Source: Theocolax elegans (taxonomy: Eukaryota; Arthropoda; Insecta; Hymenoptera; Cerocephalidae). From it: 64,000 bases of DNA. Positions 33,841 through 45,596 of this stretch are shown here, in pieces; the first letter of the stretch is position 1, and each line of letters begins with the position of its first letter. The stretch spans positions 43,739,500 through 43,803,499 of the forward strand of contig CM047427.1 of the NCBI GenBank assembly GCA_026168455.1, written 5' to 3'. The notes below the pieces were generated by a model. The model worked only from the letters and a program-made list of their open reading frames with translations, was not told where the DNA came from and did no database searches. The position numbers and the translations under genes are program-made.

Positions 33841-34220
33841 GTCGGACAGCATATTTGGGGTTAGTAGATTTTTGGTGCAGGGGGGCAGTCAAATTGCTGT
33901 ATTAATAATTTGTTTTTATTTTCAGTTAGTGCTTTTATTTTTTATTTTCTATTTTTTATTTTTATTATTTTTATAGAATCTGCGGGGGTGATTATAAGTA
34001 GGGGCAATCTGACTGCCCATATAATTGACTGTAAGACCGATAAAAATATTAATTAATTTGCTTATTCCTATAATTATATTACATTTTTTTATTGTAAATT
34101 TTATTAAAAAATATATTAATTAAATACAAAAAGTAAACCAAAAAACATTAGGCATTTTGTCATTATTCTGATTAGTAATCCATCCATTCATTAATTACGG
34201 TCAATGCTACTTAACTTTAA

Positions 34221-34359
34221 CCTTTAGACTGCCGGGATTTGAAAGAGCATATTACCCTCAGAAAACTGGTATATAAGGTATCTTATATCAACGATTGATC
34301 ATGCACAAAGTGTCGATCAGGGGGTGCGTCAAAATATTGATTTTCCGGCAGTCTAAAGG
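34221..34359. mobile_element. piggyBac-type MITE (139 bp)
   Basis: Inverted ends CCTTTAGACTGCCGG and CCGGCAGTCTAAAGG are flanked by TTAA on both sides (34217-34220 and 34360-34363). TTAA duplication and CC..GG ends are piggyBac hallmarks. It has no coding sequence. Confidence 0.88.
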
Positions 34360-34644
34360 TTAATGTTCATCATCAATGCTATAGGGATTGTAAAATTCTA
34401 TTTTTTACATTTTAAGAAGCAAATCATAATATTATGCAACAAAATTACTATTTAGCACTATTTAATCATGCGTACAAACACGTGTTTTTCACGTGCCATA
34501 TCTGTTATATTAGCATGTAAAAAATCCTGTGCTAAATAATATTGTATAACATGTGTTTAGTTATAAGATTCAAGATGTTATTAAATACATAATGTACCAT
34601 GTCATTAATTACATGATTAATTACATATATGTTTATATATATAT

Positions 34645-35300
34645 ACTAGGGGGGCGTCGCCCCCCCCCCTGCGTGCCTCGCGCGCCAACCCCCTATTTTT
34701 AATTTCGAAAAAGGTTTTTCGTAATTAATTTATTTAAAATAATGTTTTAAATTGTATTATTTTTTCACTAACATGGACACCTTCAAAATTAAACAGATTA
34801 AACAGAAAAATTAACTTACCAAAAATAGTAAAGTACATATACTTACTAAATTGTAGTATTTTAGTTAACAACTTATTAAAATTTTGGATTATTTTAAACG
34901 GATCTAAATAAAACTTTACCTCCTAAAATTATTTTATTTAATGACGAAGGATCATCGCCAAAAGTTCTATATGTCAGTAATATTTTGTACTTTTCGAGAA
35001 ATAAAACTTTCTTCTTAAATATATAAATTTTTGTATTAATTTTAAAGAAGTATTTATATAATATTAGTGGCATATAAATCAAAACCTGTTTCTTCCATTT
35101 CTCCCGTAATTCGTCATTTGCACCCTCTTTCAAAATTTGCGTTTTAATCCATAATTATATCCAATTTATTTTTTCCTTTAGTTACAGAGCCCATATATTT
35201 ATTTTTATTATTATAATCAAATTCGTTCGTTAAAAAATCTTCTGTTTATAATAAATACATACTTGTTTATTTAAAATATTGTTTTCTATAAATATACATA
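34645..35300 (-). mobile_element. Possible non-autonomous Helitron
   Basis: On the minus strand the left end reads a GC-rich hairpin (GGGGGGCGACGCCCCCC) followed directly by TAGT and AT-rich target, like a Helitron 3' terminus. To the right lies a long AT-rich body, including a frame at 34894-35133 with no recognisable domain. The 5' border (TC) is not located. Confidence 0.4.
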
Positions 35301-35455
35301 ATCTACTCAGTTATATATCCATACAATTTTGAAATATTAATTTAAAAAATATTTAAATTAAATGCTCCTAAATTAATAGTTTTTGAAAATCTTTTCAAAT
35401 GTAATTCGTATTTTATATTGCTACTGTTAAAATTTGAATTTTCTTTTGCCACTAC

Positions 35456-35643
35456 TGTTATTAATAGAATTATCTTAAAAATGCAATAATTAATGTATTT
35501 AATTTTTAAATTATTGTATATATCTTATTGATGTTTAGAAAAGTGTATGATTTACTTGATTAATATTTATTTTATCTTCAAATAATTTTGCATCTACATT
35601 TAAAGCATTACATTGACAGTAGGTCCATTATTATTATTGAGTA
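35456..35643 (+). repeat. Dispersed repeat, copy 2
   Basis: Partner of 4255-4441 in the same orientation, ending in TTATTATTATTGAGTAC. It lies upstream of the LTR element and has no coding content. Confidence 0.8.
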
Positions 35644-35772
35644 CACATTTAAAAATTTTATGAGTTTAATTTTATCAGGAATGAGTAAACTAATACACAT
35701 TCTATCAAGTTATACTCATAACTTTTTTTTTTATTTATTCTTGAAAAACAATTTAAAAATATATATATATAA

Positions 35773-36107
35773 TGTTCGTAGGTTATAGGTTAGAATAATA
35801 CATGAATTGTTTCTCTGTAAATAACAAAGAATTTTATTATTTTATACAAAATATAATTACATACTCAATAAATAATGTTTATTTACCTGTAAATAACAAA
35901 AAAACAACATTCAATGTTATTATTCACAAGGTTGTCTTTAGATTACTTTTATAAAGTTTTATTCATTGTTTTCGGTATATCTTTATTAACCGCACTAATT
36001 GACACGTGCCAATTCTTATCTGCAAATTTTACCTGTCGGTATATTAAAAGATTTGATTTACTGACCTACACGCGCGCAATTCAAATAGACTAAGGATATT
36101 CCTTACA
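35773..36107 (-). repeat. 3' LTR
   Basis: 335 bp, TG...CA termini, near-identical to 40120-40454. Confidence 0.93.
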
Positions 36108-36212
36108 TCTCCCCTCCTGGAGACATTTTTGGTACAAAAATTTGGTATAACTAATAATAATTACAAAATAATATAGACTATTATATACCACTTAGTAGTT
36201 ACCACCTTTGAG

Positions 36213-37830
36213 TTAAGGAGATGGAGTTAATTTTGAAATATGGAATAAATTTGACTCTAACTTTTTGTGTCCTGTATTAACTTCATACATTGAGTTTGAT
36301 ATCTTCTTTAAAATCTTGTATGGCCCGATTCTTAGCATATCCAATTTCTTTCGGTTCATTCGGTTACCATTTTCAATGTATACTAAATCTCCTAACATAA
36401 ATTCGTGTTCTTTTCTATTTTTGTCATATAATTTCTTATTATATTCATGGTATTTTATACTGTTTTTAAATGCAGTTTCTCTATCGTTTTCCAGTTGATT
36501 ATAATCTCTATTCTTTTTTAGTTCATTTGGTAGTGCTGATGTATCTTCACCATTTAATAAATATTTCGGACTAAATTTTGTTACCGTGTGCTCGGTCTCA
36601 TTGTATTGGTTTATGCAATTTCTTGCTATAGTTGTCCATCCACACTTCTTTTTTTCTTCGTTTATCGCACATCTTATTTTATTTACTAAAGTTTGGTTAA
36701 GTCTTTGGTTTAGACCGTTCGAAAATGGTGCATTAATTCCTGTAAAGATCATTGTAACCCCTTTTTCTTCTAAGAAATTTTTGAATTCTTTAGAATTTAT
36801 ACCTGGATATTGATCTGTTAGAAGTATTTGAATATTATGGTCTCGTAGTACATTTTCTGTTAATTTAATGAAATCATTTGCATTTTGTGTTTTTGATGTC
36901 AATATGCAAGCATATCTTGTAAAGTGATCTACTAAGAGATGTAAATATTTTTTTGTAGATCTTAAGCCACCGAATCCACCTATTGTATCGATAGAGACTA
37001 TTTCAAAAGGTTTTTTTGCAGGGCCAAGGTGTGACATTAACCCAATTTTGTCTTGCCTTCTTGACTTATTTTGTATACATACTTCGCAACATCTACAGGC
37101 TTTCTTTATATCTTCAGATATATTTGTTGCTGTATAATACGGCAGTATCTTATTTTTCATTTGGTTTATTCCAATATGACAAAATTTCTTATGCGTGTCT
37201 TTTATTAATTGTTTACTAAATTCTTCTGATAAGAAAATTTTATCTTTGTTTCTTGATTTTTTATAATACAAATTATTTTTATACTTTAGTTTGTCTTTGT
37301 TGGATTCTATCTCTTTATTTTTTTTTTGATTCTCTAAAATATCTTCTAAACTAATTAAGTTTACAATCTTCAATTTATCCTCTTCGTCTTCTTCAGACTC
37401 TAATACTGGATTTCTGCTTAAGCAGTCTGCTTCTAAATTATCTTTACCTGGACGGTATATTATTTCGAAATCAAACTGTGATAAATAATAGGTAAGATCG
37501 CCTAGCTCTTCATCCGTTCTCGCTTTTATATTCATTTTTTCTAATGGTTTATGATCTGAAAATACTTTAAAATGTTTGCCTATAAGCCAGTGTTGCCAAT
37601 ACTTTACTGTTTCTTTTATTGCTATACATTCTAAGTAAATTGCTTTTTTTCTTTTTTGTGATTCATTCAGTTTTTTTGAAAAGTATGCTACTGGTTTTTC
37701 AGTTATTGGATTCTCGTTTAATTGTGGTTGTTTTAATATTGCACCTATACCTTTTAAACTTGCATCTGTGTATATGTGTATTGGTAAGTCTGGATCAAAT
37801 ATAGTTAATACTGGTTGAGTGCAAAGGAAA
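36213..37830 (-). CDS. Pol C-part: RNase H and integrase
   Basis: Minus strand. RNase H begins near 37800 with IYTDASLKGIGAILKQ and continues past FKVFSDHKPLE to FDFEIIYRPGKDNLEADCLS. The integrase follows: a zinc-binding head (THKKFCHIG, CRCCEVC), catalytic core with VSIDTIGG and LLTDQYPG (both Asp present), then APFSNGLNQRLNQTL. In relatives the third catalytic residue is Glu (VERxNxTL); here that position reads Gln. The C-terminal GPY/F-like segment is RIGPYKILKK. The frame 36213-37535 is open and continues in the same sense upstream. The Glu-to-Gln change probably inactivates integration unless it is a sequencing error. Confidence 0.88.
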
Positions 37831-38500
37831 TTTTACTGTATGATTCTTCTATTAGGTTTCTTTTAAGTAATTGTGAAATTTGTTCTTCTATTTCTTTTTT
37901 ATCTTCGATTGTACATTTATATGGTCTTTTACTACAGTATTTATCTATTGTCAAATCTATTCTAGCTTCGTAATCTTTTACAGTACCTATATCATATTTA
38001 TCTTTTGCAAATATATTTTTATATTTGTCTATTAGGTTCTTTATTACTTTTTCTTCATCACGTTTTAAGTGGTTTGTTGAAACGTTGAAGGTGCTTATTT
38101 CAATGTGTTCATTAAAATTGATTTGATACTCATTTATTATATCATTAGATTCGGAATGTTTTTGTTCTATCTCTAATTTTTCATTTTGTATCAGTCTGAA
38201 TTTCTTTATACAATCTAATCCTATTAGAAAGTCATGTTTGAAATTTTTATTGTTTATTATGAACACATTCATGTGATCCTCTATATTTAGAATCTTTATT
38301 TTTATTTTTATTAATCCATCTGTTTTATACACACCATTAATTGTTCTCAAATTTGTTTTTTCTTTTTTATATCATTATTTGTAGATTTTAAATTTAGTAA
38401 TTTTGAATTTATTAATGTAACATTTGATCCTGGATCATAGATAGCAGATATTTTTAAAATATCATTTAATTTTATTGGGAGTTCAATCAATGGTGGTATT
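37805..38500 (-). CDS. Pol N-part: protease and RT entry, RT core deleted
   Basis: Minus strand. The protease reads ISAIYDPGSNVTLINSKLL around 38390-38450, with DPG in place of the usual DTG/DSG, then FLIGLDCIKKF. The frame 37805-38350 continues into the pre-RT segment (AKDKYDIGTVKDYEARIDL, KKEIEEQISQLLKRNLIEESYSK). It then passes within a few codons to the RNase H lead (FDPDLPIHIYTDAS, near 37800), so the entire RT fingers/palm with YxDD is missing. A stop follows at the junction. The loss of about 250 residues is inferred from family length. Confidence 0.83.
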
Positions 38501-39156
38501 ATTAGTTTTTTGGATTTTCATCACTTAGTTCTACGTCTAAAGTTAAATTATTTACTTGTTTGACTTTATTAATTCTATTTTCTTGATCTTTAAACCAGCA
38601 TTCAGTTTCAGAATGAAAACGTGTTCCTTTTTCTTTTTCTTTACATATTTTGCAAGGTGTTTTTTCACTTTTCTCTTTTGTGTTTGGTTGTCATGTTTAG
38701 AACGTCATGTGCTTTTATTGTTTATTATGAACACATTCATGTGATCCTCTATATTAGAATCTTTATTTTTATTTTTATAATCCATCTGTTTTATACACAC
38801 CATTAATTGTTCTCAAATTTGTTTTTTCTTTTTTTTATATCATATTTGTAGATTTTAAATTTAGTAATTTTGAATTTATTAATGTACATTTGATCTGGAT
38901 CATAGATAGCAGATATTTTTAAAATATCATTTAATTTTATTGGGAGTTCAATCAATGGTGGTATTATTAGTTTTTTGGATTTTCATCACTTAGTTCTACG
39001 TCTAAAGTTAAATTATTTACTTGTTTGACTTTATTAATTCTATTTTCTTGATCTTTAAACCAGCATTCAGTTTCAGAATGAAAACGTGTTCCTTTTTCTT
39101 TTTCTTTACATATTTTGCAAGGTGTTTTTTCACTTTTCTCTTTTGTGTTTGGTTTA
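38243..39156. repeat. Tandem duplication of about 460 bp (period about 467)
   Basis: 38243-38693 and about 38711-39156 are the same gag-end/protease sequence. The part of the second copy at 38730-38960 differs from the first almost only by single-base deletions (ATATTT to ATATT, TTAATCC to TAATCC, AACATT to ACATT, CCTGG to CTGG). The later part (38960 onward) is essentially identical. The pattern resembles uncorrected sequencing indels or a misjoined read rather than normal divergence. Confidence 0.9.
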
Positions 39157-40100
39157 TTCTTTTTCATATCTAAATTTTTTTTGTACATTAAATGTTCTAA
39201 TTTACTTATTTCATTATGTAGGTCTTCAGTTTTTGTTAATTTTTCTCTATCAATTTTATCAATTATATAATTTGGCAGACCTATAGCAATCAGATCTATC
39301 AACGTTTCATTGTCAATAGTTTTTCTTACTAGCAATAAAATTTTTTCTTTTTTTATAGAGTATTCTAACAATGAACCTGTCTGATATTTAAATGCTAATG
39401 CATATTTTATTTGAGACCATCCTTTACTGGCAAATGTATTACAAAAATTTTGTTTCCACTCTTCCCAATTTGCTTCAATTGTAAGCTTGAGAAGTGTACA
39501 ACTATACCAATCTGCGGCCCCCTTTTCCATAAAAGATTTTAAAATTTCAATTTTTTTGTTATCAATGTTTAAATCAAACCGTTCACATTCTTTTTCAAAT
39601 TCAATCATCCATTGATTCGCATTCGAATTTTTACCATCAAATTTTTCAATTGTAAATTCTTTAGCTAATTTTCCAATGTTTATTTTTTCCGATTTTTCTT
39701 CGCTTTTTTCAAGTAATTTCTGTAATAGTTGTACTAATGGTATTTCTGCTGCATTCGCTGTCACGTCACTAGTATTTTTGTTTTCAATCAATTCTTCTAA
39801 ATATTCATCGTTAAATTGTACATTTCCTTCTTTATCAAAATAAGTATTTTTTAATTCTTTAGTTAAAGTAATCCATACTTGTCTCATTTGGTGTCTTTGT
39901 TTTAATGCTTTCTTTACCTTATTAAACGTAGGCGTTTTAGCGAGCTCCTCGTGGTAGATTGCATTCATGTAATCGTGTGGAATTTTATACACACGACCGT
40001 CTGGCGTGGTGAGTCTGGTTACACATAATATGTTGGATTTTCCATCCGAGGCTTCTAGCAACGTAAACTTAAATTGCAACTTGTCCATTGTGATTTTCAA
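38967..40100 (-). CDS. Gag polyprotein of the LTR retrotransposon
   Basis: Complete 377-residue frame. The start at 40100 lies just inside the 5' LTR. Capsid-like central region: FTIEKFDGKNSNANQWMIEFE, GAADWY, FCNTFASKGW, FKYQTGSLLEYSIKKEKI, the retrotransposon gag pattern in which subunits form the particle. The C-terminal tail has CKICKEKEKGTRFHSETECW, a C-C-H-C nucleocapsid knuckle. It ends with a stop directly upstream of the protease region, within the duplicated block. Codons show no in-frame lesions, in line with the near-identical LTRs. Confidence 0.9.
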   Translation of the reverse strand: MKITMDKLQFKFTLLEASDGKSNILCVTRLTTPDGRVYKIPHDYMNAIYHEELAKTPTFNKVKKALKQRHQMRQVWITLTKELKNTYFDKEGNVQFNDEYLEELIENKNTSDVTANAAEIPLVQLLQKLLEKSEEKSEKINIGKLAKEFTIEKFDGKNSNANQWMIEFEKECERFDLNIDNKKIEILKSFMEKGAADWYSCTLLKLTIEANWEEWKQNFCNTFASKGWSQIKYALAFKYQTGSLLEYSIKKEKILLLVRKTIDNETLIDLIAIGLPNYIIDKIDREKLTKTEDLHNEISKLEHLMYKKNLDMKKNKPNTKEKSEKTPCKICKEKEKGTRFHSETECWFKDQENRINKVKQVNNLTLDVELSDENPKN

Positions 40101-40119
40101 CGAGAATGTTGTTTTATAA

Positions 40120-40454
40120 TGTTCATAGGTTATAGGTTAGAATAATACATGAATTGTTTCTCTGTAAATAACAAAGAATTTTATTATTTTATACAAAATA
40201 TAATTACATACTCAATAAATAATGTTTATTTACCTGTAAATAACAAAGAAACAACATTCAATGTTATTATTCACAAGGTTGTCTTTAGATTACTTTTATA
40301 AAGTTTTATTCATTGTTTTCGGTATATCTTTATTAACCGCACTAATTGACACGTGCCAATTCTTATCTGCAAATTTTACCTGTCGGTATATTAAAAGATT
40401 TGATTTACCGACCTACACGCGCGCAATTCAAATAGACTAAGGATATTCCTTACA
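40120..40454 (-). repeat. 5' LTR
   Basis: 335 bp, partner of 35773-36107. Differences seen: GTTCATAGG versus GTTCGTAGG, AAAGAAACAAC versus AAAAAAACAAC, and TTTACCGACC versus TTTACTGACC. Confidence 0.93.
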
Positions 40455-40499
40455 TATATTACATAAATATTCCGTCGTGCGAACACATACACACTCAAC

Positions 40500-40502
40500 A
40501 CC

Positions 40503-40533
<31 letters not shown>

Positions 40534-40536
40534 GTG
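40500..40536. repeat. (CA)n-(CG)n microsatellite
   Basis: An alternating CACACA run followed by CGCGCG, just beyond the 5' LTR. Confidence 0.95.
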
Positions 40537-40578
40537 ATACATACAGATGTATAGATACATATACATATAAATTGATCA

Positions 40579-41013
40579 ATCGGTACTTATACCGACAAAT
40601 TCTTACGGGAAATGGGAATTGTGCTTACTTTGGGGTAATTATGCCGACGTCAGCATAATTCCACCGAAAATTCAACCATGTATCCGTACTTATGCCGACA
40701 CACAAAAAATCGGAAAATTATCTTTGTGAGCCCCGCTTTGACGTTATAATATTAATGAAGGATTGAAGTGATAACGTCTTTCGAGCCTCCGGCCTCCGGC
40801 ACTTCGAATGAGGTTATAACTTCAATCCTTCATTAATATTATAAGATCAAAGTGTGCTTTTTTACCCGTGAGGGGTATTTAGGTATTTGGGTTATTGGTT
40901 TTGTATGCATTATTCTATCAATTAATATTCTCCCCCTTATATCTGAGTCGTTACATATGTTTTATAACCTCAAAACACCAAGATAACACGTAGTGTCACC
41001 ATAAGTACCGATA
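40579..41013. mobile_element. Probable MITE with internal hairpin
   Basis: Inverted ends TCGGTACTTAT and ATAAGTACCGA. An internal palindrome at about 40738-40850 has arms of roughly 45 bp (TAATATTAATGAAGGATTGAAGT and inverse) around a small loop with GCCTCCGGCCTCCGGC. It has no coding sequence. Target duplication is not clear. Confidence 0.55.
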
Positions 41014-41018
41014 CTGGT

Positions 41019-41021
<3 letters not shown>

Positions 41022-41102
<81 letters not shown>
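41022..41102. repeat. (TA)n microsatellite
   Basis: A TATATA run of about 80 bp with one interruption. Confidence 0.97.
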
Positions 41103-41108
<6 letters not shown>

Positions 41109-41639
41109 ATTGTTTGACTGAGTGGGGAGTTGGAAGTTAGTGCCCAGATTTTATAAATATTGTTTTACGATATTTACTTATTTACTAATCGAAAGTGCGT
41201 GTACATATTTCAAATGTTGCTAATCAATATAAAAATATAAACAATCACTTTTCACTATTTCTAAAGTATTCACCTATTTATGACTAACCTTACATCCCAA
41301 CTTCAAAATATTAAAAAATGTAAGTAAAAATTTTAATTAATGTGTCTTAGACAATAGTTTTGTAAATTGCTTGTATACCTGTCACTGCCTAAATAGCACA
41401 TATAGTTTTAAAAACGTTGGAAATATGTTAGTAACATACCTTTAAACGATAGAGTTTAACAGTTAATAACATTTGATTTACTTTTAAACTTGGTTAATTT
41501 GTTCATTTAAAATGAGAAAGTACACATATTTGTAAATTGCAAAAACGTTTTAAAAATGTATGTTTTAAAATCTTTATCGCACATTATTAATACGTACTTT
41601 AAATGCTTTGGAAAGCCTGCTTTGTCATTTTCAATTCGT
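41103..41639. other. AT-rich, no gene
   Basis: No ORF or repeat structure recognised. It may be decayed piggyBac 3' sequence. Confidence 0.5.
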
Positions 41640-42350
<711 letters not shown>

Positions 42351-42730
42351 GTATCCGAGTATATTAAGCTGGAATGGTCAACTGAGCGTAATTAAAAAAA
42401 ACATGGTCAGGAGTTTTTAACTATTTTTTAGCTAATTTATTGCCAATTCCAATAATTTATAGCTTTGGCCGACCGAATTTTAACACCTGTACATGCTAGC
42501 TTAAGTATTAAGCTGGCTTAACCCATTTATTGCTCGGAAACTTACCAACGAAAATCAACGTTCTTTGCAAACATGTATATTTTGGTTTATTCTTTCTTAT
42601 TTCGGTTGCAGTATCCTGTAACATTTTTTGATATATAATCGATGTGATTTTTTTATATTTTTAAATATCTGAATTTGATGAACTTTAATAATGAACTCTA
42701 ATATTAATATTTAATATATAGTAATATTGT

Positions 42731-42880
42731 GATTGATTGCTCGATTTTCAAGGGTTAACCAAGTTGTAAATAATTAACAACTAATTGTCAAGATCGTACG
42801 ACGTTTTATCCGCCAGTTTTTGTAGACCTCTTCAGTTTTTTCACAACTAGGTTCAACCCTTGAAAATCGAGAAATCAATC
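42731..42880. mobile_element. Small MITE inside the left arm
   Basis: Inverted ends GATTGATTGCTCGATTTTCA / TGAAAATCGAGAAATCAATC, continuing into AAGGGTT/AACCCT. It lies in the segment that is present only in the left arm of the larger palindrome, so it inserted after the palindrome formed or was lost from the right arm. Confidence 0.75.
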
Positions 42881-43594
42881 CCTAATAACAATGGAGGGTG
42901 TATAATTTGTTGCTAATTTGTTGCGCGAGAATTAATTTTGTTGCTCTAGCCGTTCCCAAGATACAGTGGATACGCTGAGTTTAGACTGAAGCTAGCGTAT
43001 TCAAGTTTATAACTTTGTCAAAATTACCGATAAAGAGGCCCGCTCTTCGGGATATTTTGTTACTATTTTGTTGCTTTGAAACGAAACAAAAACGAGCCTG
43101 ATACCATTATCCCTACCCGAAATATAGTGAATACGCTGAGTTTAAACTGAAGCTAGCGTATTCAACTTTATAACTTTGTCAAAATTAACGATAAAGAGAT
43201 TATCCATTCCCATATTATAGAGTTAAGACATCTATCAAGATAATGGACCAATTTTCGCAAATGACTATGTAAACTTATGAACTGATTGCCGTAAACTAAC
43301 TGCAAATTTGCCGTGAAAAAAAAAAAGATTTACCGTAGTCACTCCCGAGAAATCGAAGCGACCGCTAACTTGATGATCAAGTTAGCGGACCACCGTTGCA
43401 AATTACACTTTAAAATTCCCGCTTGATTTGCTGTAATCAAAGACGTATAAAAAACATGCGATTAATATATTTTTTTTACGTGGGTGGTTCGCCAACTTAA
43501 CAGTTTAGTTGGAAATTAATTATACAAATTAATCAAAAATTGTCTCTGAATTTGCCACTTACCCTCTACTAACTAACCGTGAAAGTAGATATCG

Positions 43595-44115
43595 TCAAAA
43601 ATTACAACTATATAGCTCAACGCGATTAAATCTAAACTGTGTACTCCAAAACCACAAATCTCAACGCGATAAAATGGATAACGTGTATTCAAAAACCAAA
43701 TAAATTAACCATAAAATAAGCGATAAAATGTAAAAAATGTGTACTTTAAAACTATATAACTTAACGCGATAGTGTCTAAAAACTGTGAGTTTAAAAAAAC
43801 ATAACTGAATTAGATTAAATCTTAAAACTGTGTATTAAAAACCATATAACTCAACGCGATCAAAAATAAAACCTGAGTATTTTAAAACCACATAACTCAT
43901 GGTACAATGTCTAAATCTAAAAACTATGACTTTAAAATCACATAACTAAACGCGATGAAACCAGAAACCTGTGTTCTAATAAAACCATATAACTCAACGC
44001 GATAGAGTCTTCAATGTGAATTTAAAACCACATAACTCAACGCAATAAACTTTAAAAACTGCGTATTCTAATATCATATAATTCAACGCGATCAAAAATA
44101 AAAAGTGTTTATTTA
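43595..44115. repeat. Minisatellite, about 11 units of roughly 45-50 bp
   Basis: Each unit has the core ATAACTCAACGCGATAAAAT followed by an A-rich spacer with CTGTGTATT or similar. Units vary (AAACGCGATG, TTAACGCGATAG, TCAACGCAATAA). Spacers are not unique sequence of constant length, so this is not CRISPR-like. Confidence 0.88.
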
Positions 44116-45008
44116 AAACTACATTTGCGAAAAGTGGTCCATTATCTTGATAGATGTCTGAACTCTATAATATGGGAATGGATAATCTCTTCGTCGTTAA
44201 TTTTGACAAAGTCATAAAGCTGAATACGCTAGCTTTAAATTAAACTCAGCGCATTCACTGTATTTCGGGTAGGGATAATGGTATCAGGCTCGTTTTTGTT
44301 TCGTTTCAAAGCAACAAAATAGTAACAAAATATTCCGAAGAGCGGGCCTCTTTATCGGTAATTTTGACAAAGTTATAAACCTGAATACGCTAGCTTCAGT
44401 CTAAACACAGCGTATCTACAGTATATTACAGGATACTGTAACCGAAATAAGAAAGAATAACCCAAAATATACATGATTGCAAATACAGGAATGTTGTAGA
44501 TCATTCACAATACAGGGATGTACTATCTTGTTGTACTGGCCGAGCTAAAAAGTTTGAGCTCAAGAACGTTGATTTTCGTTGGTAAGTTTCCAAGCAATGA
44601 ACGGGTTAAGCCAGCTTAATACTTAAGCTAGCATGTGCAGGTGTTAAAATTCGATCGAGCAGAGCTATAAATTATTGAAATTGGCAATAAATTAGCTAAA
44701 AAGTAATGAAAAACTCCTGACTATGTTTTTTTGAATTACGCTCAGTTGACCATTCTAGCTCAATATACTCCGCATTATTGTGACTCAAGGAAGGAAATTT
44801 CTGTTGTAGGCTGGTGATGGACTCCAACTTTACGAAACTCCAATTTTACGAATTTTACGAAAAATTATATTAATTTTATAAACGTTAAAAATATTTATAA
44901 TATGATTATAGATATACACATTCAGAGAATAACAACAATGCAGAAAGGTGATGGAATTAAAAAAAGATTTAAAAGGCAATATGTCAGAATTAAAATTAAA
45001 CTTATTAA

Positions 45009-45596
45009 TTTTAGTGTCTACTGCCCATTTTTATGATAGATATAGGCAAATAATAAAAATCTCGCCGAAAAAATCGTTGAGCTTTATCGCTTATAACTCG
45101 GAAATAATTGAAGATGTAAATTTAGACTAAATTTTAAAAGAAAGCTGATATCAAGTAGATACGTTTTGAAAAAAAGGAAGCTGAAATATCTTAACATGGT
45201 TAAAAGTTATGGGAAAAATAAGAATTAGCCAAAATTTTTTCGAAAATTTAGTGTTACAATTTGGTGATTTTTTTAGGACAAAATCTCGTCTAATTCTAAT
45301 TTCCCCTATAAGTTTTAACCATATTAAAATATTTAAGCTTCCTTTTTTGAAAACGTATCTACTCGACCTCAGCTTTCTTATAAAATTTAGTTTATATGTA
45401 CATCTTTACTTGTTTCCGAGTTATAAGCGATCAAACTCAAGGGTTTTTCAGGCGAAATTTTTCATCATTTGCTTATATCTAACGTAAGAAAGGGCATTGA
45501 ACTCTAAAACTACGGCATTCTTCATATTTTTATAATAGAAATCATATCCTAGACTTTGGTAAGGATCCGTTTCCCAGAAGGTGTGACCTCTCCTTG
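45009..45596. mobile_element. Foldback MITE (subfamily A), left end truncated
   Basis: Diverged copy of 18007-18683. The right end is intact, GTGTGACCTCTCCTTG followed by TAA. The left arm lacks its terminal 80-100 bp. The palindrome centre is near 45265. Confidence 0.85.

Larger units (their letters stand above)
31570..34047 (+). mobile_element. Penelope-like element, nearly full length
   Basis: A 2.5-kb element. Both ends carry short inverted termini, TTTTTATCGGTCTTACAG on the left and the inverse on the right (34030-34047). An ATTAATTAAT stretch flanks both sides and may be the target duplication, though the site is itself palindromic. The interior encodes an RT plus GIY-YIG polyprotein, followed by a 3' region with a hammerhead-like core at 33812-33840. 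The end motif matches the palindromic element at 23144-24040. Confidence 0.85.
35773..40454 (-). mobile_element. Young Ty3/Gypsy-type LTR retrotransposon, RT-deleted
   Basis: Two 335-bp direct LTRs (35773-36107 and 40120-40454) bound a minus-strand gag-protease-RNaseH-integrase interior. I see only about three base differences between the LTRs, so insertion is recent. On the coding strand the LTRs begin TGTAAGGAATATCC and end CTATGAACA. A purine-rich tract (GGAGGGGAGA) immediately precedes the 3' LTR. The integrase-last gene order is Ty3/Gypsy. The RT core is absent, so it must have moved with help if it moved in this state. Flanks are TA-rich and an exact target duplication cannot be defined. 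Confidence 0.93.
42358..44769. mobile_element. Large palindromic element with minisatellite core (2412 bp)
   Basis: Inverted arms begin AGTATATT(A/G)AGCT(G/A)GAATGG and are flanked by CCG (42355-42357 and 44770-44772). Paired landmarks include CATGCTAGCTTAAGTATTAA (near 42495 and 44610 inverse), TTATTTCGGTTGCAGTATCC (near 42600), and the TACGCTGAGTTTA.ACTGAAG blocks near 43130 and 44240. The left arm carries a 330-bp insertion (42620-42950) absent from the right. The centre is an array of short repeats (43595-44115). It has no coding sequence. Family unknown. The 3-bp duplication recalls the Academ-like element, but ends differ. Confidence 0.8.

Noticed and set aside
35773..36107. The 335-bp LTR as a MITE
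   Set aside because: A direct, not inverted, near-identical copy flanks a gag-pol interior, and a purine tract precedes it.
43595..44115. CRISPR-like array of regularly spaced repeats
   Set aside because: Unit length and repeat sequence vary and the spacers are A-rich and mutually similar. The host is a eukaryote and the array is the centre of a palindromic element.
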